DNA from: Helicostylum pulchrum
Lineage: Eukaryota > Mucoromycota > Mucoromycetes > Mucorales > Mucoraceae
Direction: 5' to 3'
NCBI GenBank assembly: GCA_025677825.1
Contig: JAIXMO010000007.1
Coordinates: 558,001 to 622,000 of the forward strand
Length of the DNA stretch: 64,000 nt
Below, in pieces: positions 46,901 to 57,401 of this stretch. Numbering within the stretch: the first letter of the stretch is position 1; each line of letters opens with the position of its first letter. A program made the translations under genes and the position numbers. A model generated the notes under the pieces. It saw only the letters and a list, made by a program, of their open reading frames with translations. It was not told where the DNA came from and ran no database searches.

Positions 46901-47574
46901 CATTTGAAATGAGGTTCGTTTGGTATTTTTTGACAGCATGGTTAAAGCGCTAAATTGGGCAATGAACTGTAAAATCATACTTGAAGAATTTGACAGCAGA
47001 AAGACCTCGATGATATCGATGAAACCAACATTCAGAAGGATAAGAAAGGAGAGATTAATAAGTTGATGTCTTTCGTTGAATTAAAAAAGCTTTAAAATCA
47101 TCATCCCTATTACACTTAATAAAAAAGCTTTTGTTTTCGATTGATTAAAATTCACATTGGATACTTTGGAATATCAATGAAGGTGGCAGCTGTAATTTCA
47201 TTAACCAAGAAAATAAAATAAAACGCTACGAGCATACATCGTCGTGGTCGCAATCATATTTCTTGGAGAACCACAATTTTTTTTTTGGATAGTCTATCAG
47301 AAAACGACTCTCCTTAAAAGTTTTTTTCTAAGATTTATCAAAAAATGATCCTCTAAAAATTTGGGGAAAATAAATAAAAAAAAAACTTGCACAAATAGAA
47401 AGTAACCATTTAATACGGAAGCACCACCAAGAAGCCATTCACCCGTAAAATAACCACCGATATAAGAAGAGAGATTATTATATGATCTACTATGTATGTA
47501 TTAATATAAAGACCATCAGTTAAAGCATAATACGTTGTATTCTTTACCGTGTATAATTATAAACGTTTTTCTTA
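43904..47574. other. 3.7 kb gene-free AT-rich region
   Basis: No open frame of 60 codons or more with plausible content on either strand, and no tRNA, rRNA or transposase sequence was recognised. It contains homopolymers, including a G13 run at 46098-46110. It may be decayed transposon sequence or hold unrecognised non-coding transcripts. Confidence 0.5.
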
Positions 47575-47849
47575 GGGACCACGGGGGTGTACATTGAGTA
47601 GCTTAGGATCATCCCCAAGGATCTTTATACGTATCTAGTCCAAGAGTGTTTTAAAGGATATACATATAACTGTTTTAAATAAAATGAGAAAAACAAAGAC
47701 TATTTTTATTTTGACACTTTTCAGGGACAATCCTTGGGGATGCCGCTTTTTTTTTGTATAAAATTACGTGATTTTATTGGTTAAATTAACTATGAGAAGA
47801 AAAAATAAAAAAAAGGGTTGGGACCACAGGGTGCTTCCCCAGTGGTCCC
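47575..47849. mobile_element. 275-bp TA-flanked MITE-like foldback element
   Basis: Left end TA|GGGACCACGGGGGTG and right end CCCCAGTGGTCCC|TA are inverted repeats with the TA dinucleotide on both sides. Inside, CATCCCCAAGGATC (about 47612) pairs with GACAATCCTTGGGGATG (about 47728). The right terminus also folds on itself (GGGACCACAGGG/CCCCAGTGGTCCC). No coding capacity. TA duplication suggests mobilisation by a Tc1/mariner/pogo-type transposase. Confidence 0.65.
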
Positions 47850-48026
47850 TAAGAAGGCCGATAAGAAAGGGATATGCCTAATTATACATATCAGAGGAAA
47901 GAGAGGAACAGGAAGGATAAAAATATACAAAGTTTAAGAGTAAGAGGATAGAAACGGTGGATAACAACAAGAGTAAAGAGCGGCAGTAGATTATATCATA
48001 ACATAATAAGCGAACAAATTACCAGA

Positions 48027-49310
48027 CTAAGCTTCATTGTTTGAGATATAATCCTCAACAGACTCTTCAAATGGTTCGCCAAAACCAACAACTTCAGCTT
48101 CAAAACGGGATAACACTTCTTGCTGTTCTTCCCAGATTTCTTTCAAACGAGCCAAGAGTTTCAAATAGCTTGACCAGTAAATGTTTTTTGCTTTTGGAAG
48201 CAATAACTGCAGTAGTTCTGACATAAATAATCTGTCATGTCTTGCTCATACTTAAGGAAGTAATCGACATAGTCAATTGATTATGAATCAACAACAGCAT
48301 GGGACACTGGAGCTTGGTGAAGGGTTCCGCAGAAGAGTCTTTAAATCTTGACTTCAGGTAAGATAAGTCAACATTATATTCCGATCGGGAAGATTCTACC
48401 ATAAGTAACAGCGATACCTCTATCTTCACTAATGCCATAACCATCAAGTAGCTTTTTTTCTATACTTTTTGGTTTGTAATTACTATTTTCAAGCCACGTT
48501 GTTGCATTCTCTTTCGAGCCTTTTTCACACCGTTTGTAAAGCGAATGATTTCAGTACCGGAATAATGATTTCGCTGACAATTCTGATGATAATTAGGAAT
48601 AATATACTTCATCATTTCAACAAAAGAATTGATGCTATCTTATTTCCAAAGATACTTGTTTATAAAACCATTATCTTTATGAAGGGCAGTAGTTCTAGGC
48701 AAATTGATAGCGCCTGGGATACTTTCAAGAGATTTACTCTTCTTTTTTTTCATCAATACACGCTTTGTCATAATAATCATCAACACGAGTATCATCATCA
48801 ACCGTACTGCGGAATTTAATTTCGGTTATGGTATTTAACGCTTGATAGCCTTCGGGTTATAGCCTTGGTGTATTTAAAGATAGACAAGATGATTCTGGAT
48901 GGTGTATGGAAAACGTCTTATTATTCTTTTTTTATTTTCAACTTGGTCTAATATGATTTATGCTAGTTATCAATATGTATAGCCTAAATTTAATATGTAA
49001 TTTTGTCTACATACCTGCTTAGGTCGGGCGTTCTCCTTTTCAGTTTCAATTTCCTACGGATTAGTTTAGAGCGAACGGCGTTAGTATTTTTTATTAAAAA
49101 TACCATTAACATACTTACGCGTTCAGTTCGCTTTCCCAATCTGATGATACTCCTTCTAGTTAATACTTGCCCAGTTATGTCACTCTCTTCAGTTGTCAGT
49201 AGGTCTTCGTACTCTTTTCGGTTTTGTATTGATACACAGCCAATTTATACGGTCGATTAAAAAAAAACGTGATATATTACTTTTTACTTACCTTTATGGA
49301 AGACCATGGC
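48027..49310 (-). pseudogene. Decayed multi-exon gene of unknown family
   Basis: On the minus strand, exon-like pieces remain. A start MVFHK lies before a GTAAGT donor near 49293. EYEDLLTTEESDITGQVLT leads to RLGKRTER at donor GTAAGTATG (about 49118). EIETEKENARPKQ follows between CCGTAG and GTATGTAG. Further blocks are SLESIPGAINLPRTTALHKD, MKYIIPNYHQNCQRNHYSG continuing to GVKKARKRMQQRGLKIVI, and finally a 65-residue frame ending at 48027 (MSELLQLLLPKAKNIYWSSY to SVEDYISNNEA). Several stops and frame changes separate them. I do not recognise the family. It resembles the degenerate dispersed gene families elsewhere in the window. Confidence 0.4.
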
Positions 49311-50082
49311 TCTAAGAGGAACTATACTGGCTTGTATTAACGTAAAAACGAAAAACAAAATACGGATGTGATAAAAAAGATGTGATAAAAAAGGATAATA
49401 AAAAGGAGGCCACTTTTACTCGTGATCTATTTTACTACTCATTGTGGCGTATTTATGCTGCAATATATTTCATACTTTTACTTATATTTATATTCGCTAG
49501 TTAATCACTTTTATTATACGTGTACATGTTGTTAAAGCTTGATTTATGCAAGTTTCCTTTTTATGTGAATAAACAATGGCATAAAATACGTTCTACGTTT
49601 TTTCCGGATGTGTAGATAGACATTGCGCCAAGATTTTGTAAGTTACACGTCGTGTAAGAGGTAAAAAAAAAAATGGTGGCCAAATTTGGTTAGGTACATA
49701 TCAGGAACCAGTCCGAATTTATAAAGGACGTAACAAAGAATTACCCGCCTGAAGGGTGTGGTGTTTTATTAGTCTAATTCGAATTATTAATTCATTGTAC
49801 TATTGTATGAAGAGAAAATGATAGAATTGTTGTGGGCGGTTGGCGCTGTAGCTACATCGTCTCCAAACATTTCAAATATGACAAAAATCAGGGTCTAGTA
49901 GTGGTAGTAGCGGAAAGTTAACAGATTCGTTGGAATTGAGCAATATGGTAGATACATGGCAGCTTTTTTTTCGCAGCTAAAAAATAGATGTTATTTGTTT
50001 GTCATGCAAACTCTATTTGTGCTAAATTTAAAATCTCAAACGCCAAAATTTCGGCTTTCTTTATCCCAAAGACAAAAAAAAA
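49311..50082. other. Intergenic region
   Basis: AT-rich, no gene recognised. A short imperfect tandem (GATGTGATAAAAAA) occurs near 49366-49395. Includes the promoter region of the following plus-strand gene. Confidence 0.4.
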
Positions 50083-51507
50083 ATGCCATTTACAAATAAC
50101 CTAGTAGATTTATCGAAAAGTCTAAAAGAGACAGGTAAATATATCTTATTTTGCAAGCATTTAGAGATTAAGAATGTAATTTTTCAAAAGATCACGATTA
50201 CGATCAAGTAATTGCATTAGCTTTAAGAAAAAGTGGTACACTCGAAAAAGTTGAAAAACGTACTGATATTACTTGTAGTTCTTATTGAATGGACACGCAG
50301 TACGTTATCTTAAGTATAAATAATTGAATGTTGCCACTCATATTATCATTAGGCGGAGCTCCTTGTGAAGAAGAGACTGAAGAAGAGATGGAAGAGACAG
50401 ATGACGGGATAGATGACGAGACAGAAGAAGAGACAGACGAAGAAATGCCAGACTTAAATATTAGCAGAGAAAGTCGTAAAAGAGCTCGTATAAGTGGTAA
50501 GTACCACTTTCATTGTATTCCTCTTAATGGCAACATTAAATACTGATGTTTTCTATGGCTGTTATAGAAGAAATACACAGTAAGCTTCTCGTAATACGAA
50601 TATTTGTATTTACTGACACATTTTACAGATAGAAGAATGTCTCCTGCCGGAGAAGTTAGAGGATTAATTTCTCCAGCTTCTACACCAACTGCTTCCACAT
50701 CAATTGCTACTTGTTCAGCTGATGAAGATGTAACGGAAAAAGCAGTTAGTACTGAATCATCTATCAATAGAATATCCGAGCTAGGAAGTACATATTTTAT
50801 TTAATGTTGTAAACTGTATGTACTCAGACTATTTTTTTATAGACACCCGTTCTCTTGAAGATTTAGCGTCAATTTCTTCGATTGCGAATACGAAATACGA
50901 TTATTATATCCCGGATGACTACAGACATTCTTTAAAGAGCAGCATGTTGTTTATATCTCGTCCTTTGGAAGATATCCCTGTGGGATATAGCAATGATTCT
51001 TTGCAGCCATCGAAAAGCAGCGACGATTTCGAGAAAAAATTGATACTCTATATCGGCTTATGCGATTATAGCATTCGAAGTGGATACTTGGGAAGTTTCC
51101 TACAGCTATGCTCATCAGTGTACTACTTTGTACAGATGAGATACATAAAACTTTATCACCCTGAATATTTTGCTTATTATGTCAAAGAAAGTGAGTGTAC
51201 TTTAAATGAAAACATAGATAAGTTGATTTCCAAAAAAAAAAGGCACTACTATTTAATGAGAGTTGGGGAAAGATTATTGTATTTAATGAAGATTTATGGC
51301 GCTACTACAGCTACTTGTATGCTGATGCCTTTCAAACTGGATCGAATTGCTAGAAAGAGTGAAGACTCTTTTGCGGCATTTGAAAGCTTCCTTGAAGGTG
51401 TATCAAAGGAAGAATTTAAAATAATCTCAATTTTGAAAGTTCATAGTGATTTTTTAAAACTTTTAGGAGACAAATTTACAGATTGGGATTTCTTCTTTGA
51501 TCAGTAA
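50083..51507 (+). CDS. Unknown spliced gene, acidic/Ser-rich N-terminus with helical C-terminal domain
   Basis: Exons 50083-50134, 50191-50274, 50353-50496, 50629-50787 and 50843-51507 close in frame to 367 residues, with an optional 12-nt microexon at 50568-50579 that also keeps the frame (371). The N-terminus MPFTNNLVDLSKSLKETDHD continues to YDQVIALALRKSGTLEKVEK. A Glu/Asp-rich stretch ends in SRESRKRARIS, a possible nuclear localisation signal. A Ser/Thr/Ala-rich linker precedes a ~220-residue domain rich in aromatic residues and Leu (LILYIGLCDYSIRSGYLGSF, SSVYYFVQMRYIKLYHPEYF, FFDQ end). I do not recognise the family. The N-terminal block looks like one shared by dispersed Mucorales proteins. 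All splice sites are canonical and no stop interrupts it, so it may be functional. Confidence 0.65.
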
Positions 51508-52341
51508 TGATTTGTGCCGTATTAATTTATGATTACGTACTTGGTGGATTAACATTATAGACTTACTCCAAAACAGCATAACTTTGTCTCTTTTTTTTCT
51601 TTTTGTATTGTAACAACTATCGTAACCAAACATGGTTCATATCTTTCGGGGTTTTACAGAAATGATCAGCATAAATTTACCCAAGCTTTTTTGCATGTTT
51701 TTTCACCCAAAAGAGGTAAGGAGAGCACGTAATTTTTAATTTTAATTGGCTCAAAAAGGAACTAACCATGTCTGGATTTAAAGTGTAGTTTCATTTTTCG
51801 TACTTTATGCAATCCATGAATGAGTCGTCTAATGCAGTTTTTTTCTGATGACTGTTGACGGAATTATTTGAGATAGTCTACTGTGTGCGCACAGTCTGGG
51901 TGTACACAGTCTGTTATGTATATATACATGGGAAATAAAACCTGCATAAATTTAGTCTAAATCATTTTATTGCTTAAAAAATGATGGCATTTTTTAGCGT
52001 AATCAATTCTATTTAATCAGGAACTACGAAAAAGAAAAAAAAGCTTATTTACAAGATAGATATCTATTTTATAAAATGATGTCAAAAGGAACAAAACAGA
52101 AAATCAGAGTATATAACGTCAGAACAAAAAAAGTGACCTAAGAAAAGCGGAGTTTTTTTAATAACACAACGTCATGATGAACAGCTTAGATCTTTTTCCA
52201 GTGTTTATGCAAAATACTTGGACAATCTGACGTAGTAAAACGGATCTTCTTACGCAGAAAAAAAAAGATATAAATACAGCAGGGTTTTTGCTACCAGAGT
52301 TTTAAAAAATTATTCTTTTCTCTGAATATACAAAATACAAT
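51508..52341. other. Intergenic region with palindrome cluster; CsbD-tailed gene promoter
   Basis: No gene seen. It includes the palindrome cluster at 51883-51929 and a GATATAAATAC TATA-like box at 52266-52276, about 70 bp upstream of the next start. Confidence 0.5.
51883..51929. promoter_or_regulatory. Palindromic direct repeat upstream of CsbD-tailed gene
   Basis: TGTGCGCACAGTCTG and GTGTACACAGTCTG are consecutive copies, each with a palindromic core (TGTGCGCACA; GTGTACAC). They are followed by the palindrome ATGTATATATACAT. Located ~410-460 bp upstream of the start at 52342. Could be an operator for a dimeric factor. No factor is known to me. Confidence 0.3.
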
Positions 52342-54036
52342 ATGTCTGCTTATAACAATAACACTACTTTAAACACAAACCCCACTACTGGTCTTCATAA
52401 CCAACAACCTGGTCAATTAAACCAAACACCTGGTCAATTAAATGAAAACCACGGTATTGATGCTACTGGACTTAACAACAACCAACACGGTGTCAACTCT
52501 ACTGGTCTTCAACACCAAGGTGGTCTTTCTGGTGCTGCACAAGACATCAAGAATATTGGAACCAATAACACTACAAACCACGGTTATGGAACCAACGGTA
52601 TCACCAACAACTCTAAAGACCACGGTTATGGAACTAACGGTATCAGCAACAACAACACCAACCCTCTTCATCAAGATCAACACAAAACTGGTGTCCCAGT
52701 TCCATCTCACGGAGTTGATGCTAACCAACACTTGAACAACAACAACGCTCACCACACTGGTACTGCTTTTGCCGGTACAAATGCTACTCTTGGTGCCGTT
52801 GGTCAACCCGATACCCAATCTCGTACAGCTAACCATCTCGGTCACACTGGCCAACCCAAGACACATACCGAAATCGACGATCTTTCTTCTTCTCGCCCTC
52901 GCGATCACAGCCGCTCTTCTGGCGCCGCTGATGAAATTGCCAAGCATACTATCAACAACGACCACAGTGTTCAAAACTCTGTAGCTAATGATGCTCGTCG
53001 TACCAATGATCCTTATACTACTAGCACTGGTTCTGACTTAACTGGTGCCTCTGCTCTTCAATCTAACACTCCTGGACATAATAGCCATCATGGTATAGGT
53101 GCTGGTGCTGGTGCTACTGCTCTTGGAGCTCATGAACATAACAAGCATAACAACCATCATACTACTGGTACTACTGGTACTACTGGTACTACTGGTCTTG
53201 GTACTCAAGATAACAAGCATGGTCTCTCTAACACTGCCGGTACTTCTGGTCTTGATTCTCGCGATAACCAGCATGGCCTTACCAATAATGATCATCATCG
53301 TACTGGCGCTGCTGGCGCTGCCGGTGCTGCCGGCGCTGTTGCTGCTGGTACTGCCGCTCTTGGATCTCATGAACATAACAAGCAAGGTCTCGCTGATGAT
53401 CGTCATCAAGCGTATGGTGCAACTGGTACTGGTCCCGCTGGTACTTCTGGTCTTGAATCTCGCGATAACAAGCACGGTCTTACTAACAATGATCACCATC
53501 GTACTGGTGCCGCTACTGGTGTTGCTGGTGCTGGTGCTGCTGCTCTCGGTGCTCACGAACACAATAACCTTAATAAGCCTGGTCTCCCTAGCGATGTTAA
53601 CCATCCTACTGCTACTGGTACTGGTGTTCACAGCCACGAAACTAATAACGTCAAGCATGTTGGCGGTGGTGGTGGTGTTTCTGCTGCTCATGGTGATCAT
53701 GGTGCCTCTCACCACGTCAAGAATGATAGCCATCTTAACAACAACAACAAGGGTGATCTTAAGCTTGGAGGTGAAGAGCCCGGTGTCCATGATTCTAGAG
53801 GTGTTCGTCATGCTGGCGTCCCTCTTCATGAAGGTCTCGGACCCGTTCACAATCACGAACAAGACCATTTAAATGATAACAACAATACCAATGATATCAA
53901 GGATACTACGACGGATACTAAGCCTAGCGCAGGTGATAAGATCAAGGGTAACCTCGAAAAGATTGCTGGTAAGATCACTGGTAACGAAGAAAAGGTGATC
54001 AAGGGCGAAAACATTGCTCATGGCCGTGCTATCTAA
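52342..54036 (+). CDS. His/Asn/Gly/Thr-rich repetitive protein with C-terminal CsbD-like domain
   Basis: A single exon of 564 residues. Most of it is low complexity, built from repeated modules such as GLESRDNKHGLTNNDHHRTG and AALGAHEHNKH (three or four degenerate copies between residues ~235 and 420). The last ~35 residues, SAGDKIKGNLEKIAGKITGN and KGENIAHGRAI, match the CsbD-like stress protein domain (PF05532) found in fungal stress proteins. It has no signal peptide or membrane segment. The composition is extremely hydrophilic, like hydrophilin/LEA proteins that protect against desiccation; that role is inference. The 3' half uses strongly biased codons. A TATA-like box precedes it. Confidence 0.8.
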   Translation: MSAYNNNTTLNTNPTTGLHNQQPGQLNQTPGQLNENHGIDATGLNNNQHGVNSTGLQHQGGLSGAAQDIKNIGTNNTTNHGYGTNGITNNSKDHGYGTNGISNNNTNPLHQDQHKTGVPVPSHGVDANQHLNNNNAHHTGTAFAGTNATLGAVGQPDTQSRTANHLGHTGQPKTHTEIDDLSSSRPRDHSRSSGAADEIAKHTINNDHSVQNSVANDARRTNDPYTTSTGSDLTGASALQSNTPGHNSHHGIGAGAGATALGAHEHNKHNNHHTTGTTGTTGTTGLGTQDNKHGLSNTAGTSGLDSRDNQHGLTNNDHHRTGAAGAAGAAGAVAAGTAALGSHEHNKQGLADDRHQAYGATGTGPAGTSGLESRDNKHGLTNNDHHRTGAATGVAGAGAAALGAHEHNNLNKPGLPSDVNHPTATGTGVHSHETNNVKHVGGGGGVSAAHGDHGASHHVKNDSHLNNNNKGDLKLGGEEPGVHDSRGVRHAGVPLHEGLGPVHNHEQDHLNDNNNTNDIKDTTTDTKPSAGDKIKGNLEKIAGKITGNEEKVIKGENIAHGRAI

Positions 54037-54236
54037 ATTTTCTCTTTTTCGTATAAAGAAATTGTAAATTATCCCTTATGAATATATACTCTAATAAAAT
54101 AATAATTTGTCTTTAAAAAATATTTCTTTCATGCATTCCGTTTTACATGACTGGCTTTTTTTACAAATAAAAAAAAAAGTTTTCAGTTCTTTTTTTCTTT
54201 ATTCTTCTAGTCCTTTTCTTGAACATAAAAAAAATT

Positions 54237-55465
54237 ATGGGAAACCCAGGTCGGTGTCGCTTTCCAAAGACGTCTTTAAAAGCAGTTAACCTAGTCTCTG
54301 TCGAAAAAACAGCAGGTATTTTAAAAGATGCCATTGACGACGATGTCGAATATTTATTAGTTCAATTCAGAAGTGTACCGTGATATATATATATAAAAAA
54401 AAAGGTCCTAGCCACATAAAACTAAACGAAAAGACGTTTTATTTTATTTAGAAACCAAACTATGGCTTTGAAGATTTTGATAATGTATGGAATGAGCTTC
54501 ACTTTAGTCTAGTTCACTTTGCTTGTGTAAAAAGAAGCTTTCGTGCTACTTTTATGGATGCTTTTTACTCTAGTGTATTAGGTATATATTTGGAAAAAAA
54601 AGATATTCCCGAGTATTTTCGTGTTGAATGAAAAAAAAAAAAAAAAAAGACTTTATTCATAGTCCTTCGCCTATTTTTAAGAGTGGAGCAATTTTTGCAT
54701 TATATTTTCTTTATATTTCTCAACCAGCCATTTGGGGTAAAAACCGTATCAGAGTATCAACTGGTAAGCAATAAAAGCAGAAGAAAAAGAAATATTTTTT
54801 ATTTTTTATTTTTTGACAAATATTTGTAGAAACATGGAAGTTATTATTCAACTTTTACGTTGATTCGATAAAGAATGACACAAATATTGAGGCTGCGTTA
54901 ATTTTTGATAAGCTTCGAAAGTTGGGAGCATTTATATTTGTCGAGAATGAAAAGATTAATAGATACCTGTTACAAGAAAGTATAGAGTTTGAAAGAGCTA
55001 TAAAGTAAGTATACAATAAATATGTCCGTGTGTATATATATGCTAATAATGCTTGATAGAATGTTGGATGAATTACACCAAGTTCGAGTGCAACGTATTA
55101 AAAATGAAGCGGTAAAGAAAGATAACGTGCAATATATAATATACAATGCAAACTGACCTAAAAAATATGATTAGATTGATTTATGCATAAATTCAAGACT
55201 ATCATCCATCGAGCAAACAGCAGAGGAATACCAACGACTGAAAAAAGAAACGTTTTATACACCTCAAGCTACAATAGCAACTCAGAGACACTTGAAGGAG
55301 ACATTAAACGTTACAGAAAATAGAACTAGATTATTACAAAATGTCTTGCTAAATAGTACTTTGGCAAATGATGAAACTAAAACTATGAAACGAATGAAAG
55401 GATTACATCAACAAATGTGGAATTCAAAGAGAAGGAAACTAGAAGACGAGAAGAAAGAAGAGTAA
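54237..55465 (+). CDS. SNAPC1: SNAPC1-like (SNAP43) subunit of the snRNA-activating protein complex
   Basis: Six exons (54237-54374, 54452-54581, 54650-54763, 54830-55004, 55060-55111, 55175-55465) close in frame to 299 residues. DDDVEYLLVQFRS leads to NYGFEDFDNVWNELHFSLVH. These precede FMDAFYSSVL, GAIFALYFLYISQPAIWGKN and RIRVSTETWKLLFNFYVDSI. A segment AALIFDKLRKLGAFIFV follows. This order matches the SNAP43/SNAPC1 N-terminal domain (PF09808). The C-terminus is a charged coiled coil with a basic end. SNAPc binds the proximal sequence element of snRNA genes for RNA polymerases II and III. Exon 3 uses an acceptor inside a long A-run, needed to keep frame. Identification is from motif order only. 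Confidence 0.65.
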
Positions 55466-55799
55466 CTAGTTTAAAAAGAATATCAATAAAATCGAATCTT
55501 ACTTTACTACCGCAATACTATAATACGCGTGGGATACACTGAACCATTGTATATTACTCATTTGATGATCACGATGATGATAGCAAATACCCAACGTAAC
55601 CCCAAAAAATATATATCAACTGACAATTTGTATTCATGACATCATTTTCTGTGGTTAATTCGAAACACATTCATGTAATTGGTTAAAATTTCCTAATCGC
55701 GCCAATGTAAAAGGGGGTGGGAGTATTTAAACAAAAAAACGTTATATTTCCTTTTATCTTTACCTTTTTTTTTTTTTTTCTTCCTTAAATATAACAACA
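55466..55799. other. Intergenic region, subtilisin promoter
   Basis: No gene seen. A pyrimidine-rich tract (CCTTTTATCTTTACC...TTCTTCC) lies directly before the protease start, with GTATTTAAAC as a possible TATA-like element near 55722. Confidence 0.45.
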
Positions 55800-57095
55800 A
55801 TGAAGTTCGCAATTTTGTCAAGTGCTTTAGTAATGGCCGGCTATGCCGCAGCTGTTCCTATGATTAATCCTACTTCATTTTCCGATGGTTACGTAGCACC
55901 TTTATATGCTCCTGTTGAAGCTGAAGCTGTTAGAGGTTCTTATATTGTTGTTCTCAAGAATAACCTTTCTAATCAACAAGTTGGAAACCACGCTGAATGG
56001 ATCAGCAGTATGTCTGCTGCTTATTCTTTCAACAACGGCGGTGAATATTTAGACGGTACTAATGAACAAGGAATTAACCACGTCTATGAGATGCCAAGCT
56101 TTAAGGGTTATTCTGGTAAATTTGACAAGAAGCTTTTAGATGCCATTCGTCAATCAGATGAAGTTGCATATGTTGAGGAAGATTCTATGGTTTATGCTAG
56201 TGAGTTACAACGCGGAGCTCCTTGGGGTCTTGCTCGTGTCTCTACTCGCGATAGACTCTCTCTCCGTAACTTTAATAAATACAACTATGACGCTGAAGCT
56301 GCTGGTGAAGGTGTTAAAGTATATGTTATTGATACCGGTATTAATGTTGAACATGTTGACTTGGAAGGTCGCGCTATTTGGGGTAAAACTATTCCCAAGA
56401 ACGATGAAGATCTTGATGGAAATGGTCACGGTTCTCACTGTTCCGGTACCATTGGTGGAAAGAAGTACGGTGTTGCCAAGAAATCTATTCCTGTTGCAGT
56501 CAAGGTTTTAGCTTCTAATGGTTCAGGTTCTATGAGTGATGTTGTTAAAGGTGTTGATTGGGCAACAAACGAATACCTCAAGGAAAAGAGTGCTGCTCTT
56601 CGATCCGGTAAAAAGTTCAAGGGATCCGCAGCAAACATGAGTTTGGGTGGTGGTAAATCCCCTTCTTTAGATGCTACTGTTAATGGTGCTGTCGATGCTG
56701 GTCTTGTATTTGCTGTTGCTGCTGGTAATGATAACAAGGATGCTTGTGGTTACTCTCCTGCTCGTGCTGAAAAGGCAATTACTGTTGGTGCTTCTACTAT
56801 ATTTGATGAAAGAGCTTACTTTTCTAACTTTGGTAAATGCGTTGACGTATTTGCTCCTGGATTAAACATTGAATCTATTTGGAATACCAATAAGCGTGCC
56901 ACAAACACTATCTCTGGTACTTCTATGGCCTCTCCTCACGTTGCTGGTTTGGCTGCTTACTTCTTATCTTTGTCTAATGGTGAACTTTCACCCAAGGAAG
57001 TTAAGAATATGATTCTTGAATTGAGTACTCGTGGTGTTTTCAAGGATCTTCCTAAAGATACCCCCAATCTTTTGATCTATAACGGTTTTGATTAA
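55800..57095 (+). CDS. Subtilisin-like serine protease (peptidase S8, cerevisin/proteinase K type)
   Basis: A single exon of 431 residues. A signal peptide (MKFAILSSALVMAGYAAAVP) is followed by an Inhibitor I9 propeptide (GSYIVVLKNN to EVAYVEEDSMVYA). The mature domain starts near GAPWGLARVSTRD. The catalytic triad is visible: Asp178 in YVIDTGINVEHVDLEG, His210 in GNGHGSHCSGT and Ser375 in ISGTSMASPHVAG; Asn310 in VFAVAAGND is the oxyanion residue. Length and sequence fit vacuolar proteinase B/cerevisin-type enzymes, active in autophagic protein turnover; secretion is the alternative. There are no introns, unlike most neighbours, and codons are moderately biased, suggesting high expression. 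Confidence 0.95.
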   Translation: MKFAILSSALVMAGYAAAVPMINPTSFSDGYVAPLYAPVEAEAVRGSYIVVLKNNLSNQQVGNHAEWISSMSAAYSFNNGGEYLDGTNEQGINHVYEMPSFKGYSGKFDKKLLDAIRQSDEVAYVEEDSMVYASELQRGAPWGLARVSTRDRLSLRNFNKYNYDAEAAGEGVKVYVIDTGINVEHVDLEGRAIWGKTIPKNDEDLDGNGHGSHCSGTIGGKKYGVAKKSIPVAVKVLASNGSGSMSDVVKGVDWATNEYLKEKSAALRSGKKFKGSAANMSLGGGKSPSLDATVNGAVDAGLVFAVAAGNDNKDACGYSPARAEKAITVGASTIFDERAYFSNFGKCVDVFAPGLNIESIWNTNKRATNTISGTSMASPHVAGLAAYFLSLSNGELSPKEVKNMILELSTRGVFKDLPKDTPNLLIYNGFD

Positions 57096-57401
57096 ACTTG
57101 CCTTCTTTTATTTTATTTTTCCCCTCTCCTTTTTCTTATTTTATTTTTTGCTTATAGTACTACAACTATATTTCCCCGAAATATTATTAAATCCTTTTTT
57201 TTTGCTTCCGCGAATCGTTTATTTATTGTTTTTTTTTGTTAGTGTGAGAGATCATGCACTTCCGACAAGAGGAAATTAAAAAAAGTTACGAAAGCGTTTT
57301 TGGCATGCAGACCTCCGGTTCAAAATGGTTTTTTTTTTCAAGTATCATAATTAAAGCAGTTTCACAGCTTTTTTCGATTTTTTGTTAGTAAATACAACAA
57401 G
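57096..57401. other. Convergent 3' intergenic region
   Basis: T-rich sequence between the 3' ends of the protease and the F-box gene. Nothing else seen. Confidence 0.5.

Noticed and set aside
53038..53872. Alternative frames of 257-276 codons over the CsbD-tailed gene
   Set aside because: Low-complexity shadows (Leu/Val-rich or Ser/Thr-rich) of a repeat-coding exon; the main frame ends in a recognisable CsbD domain.
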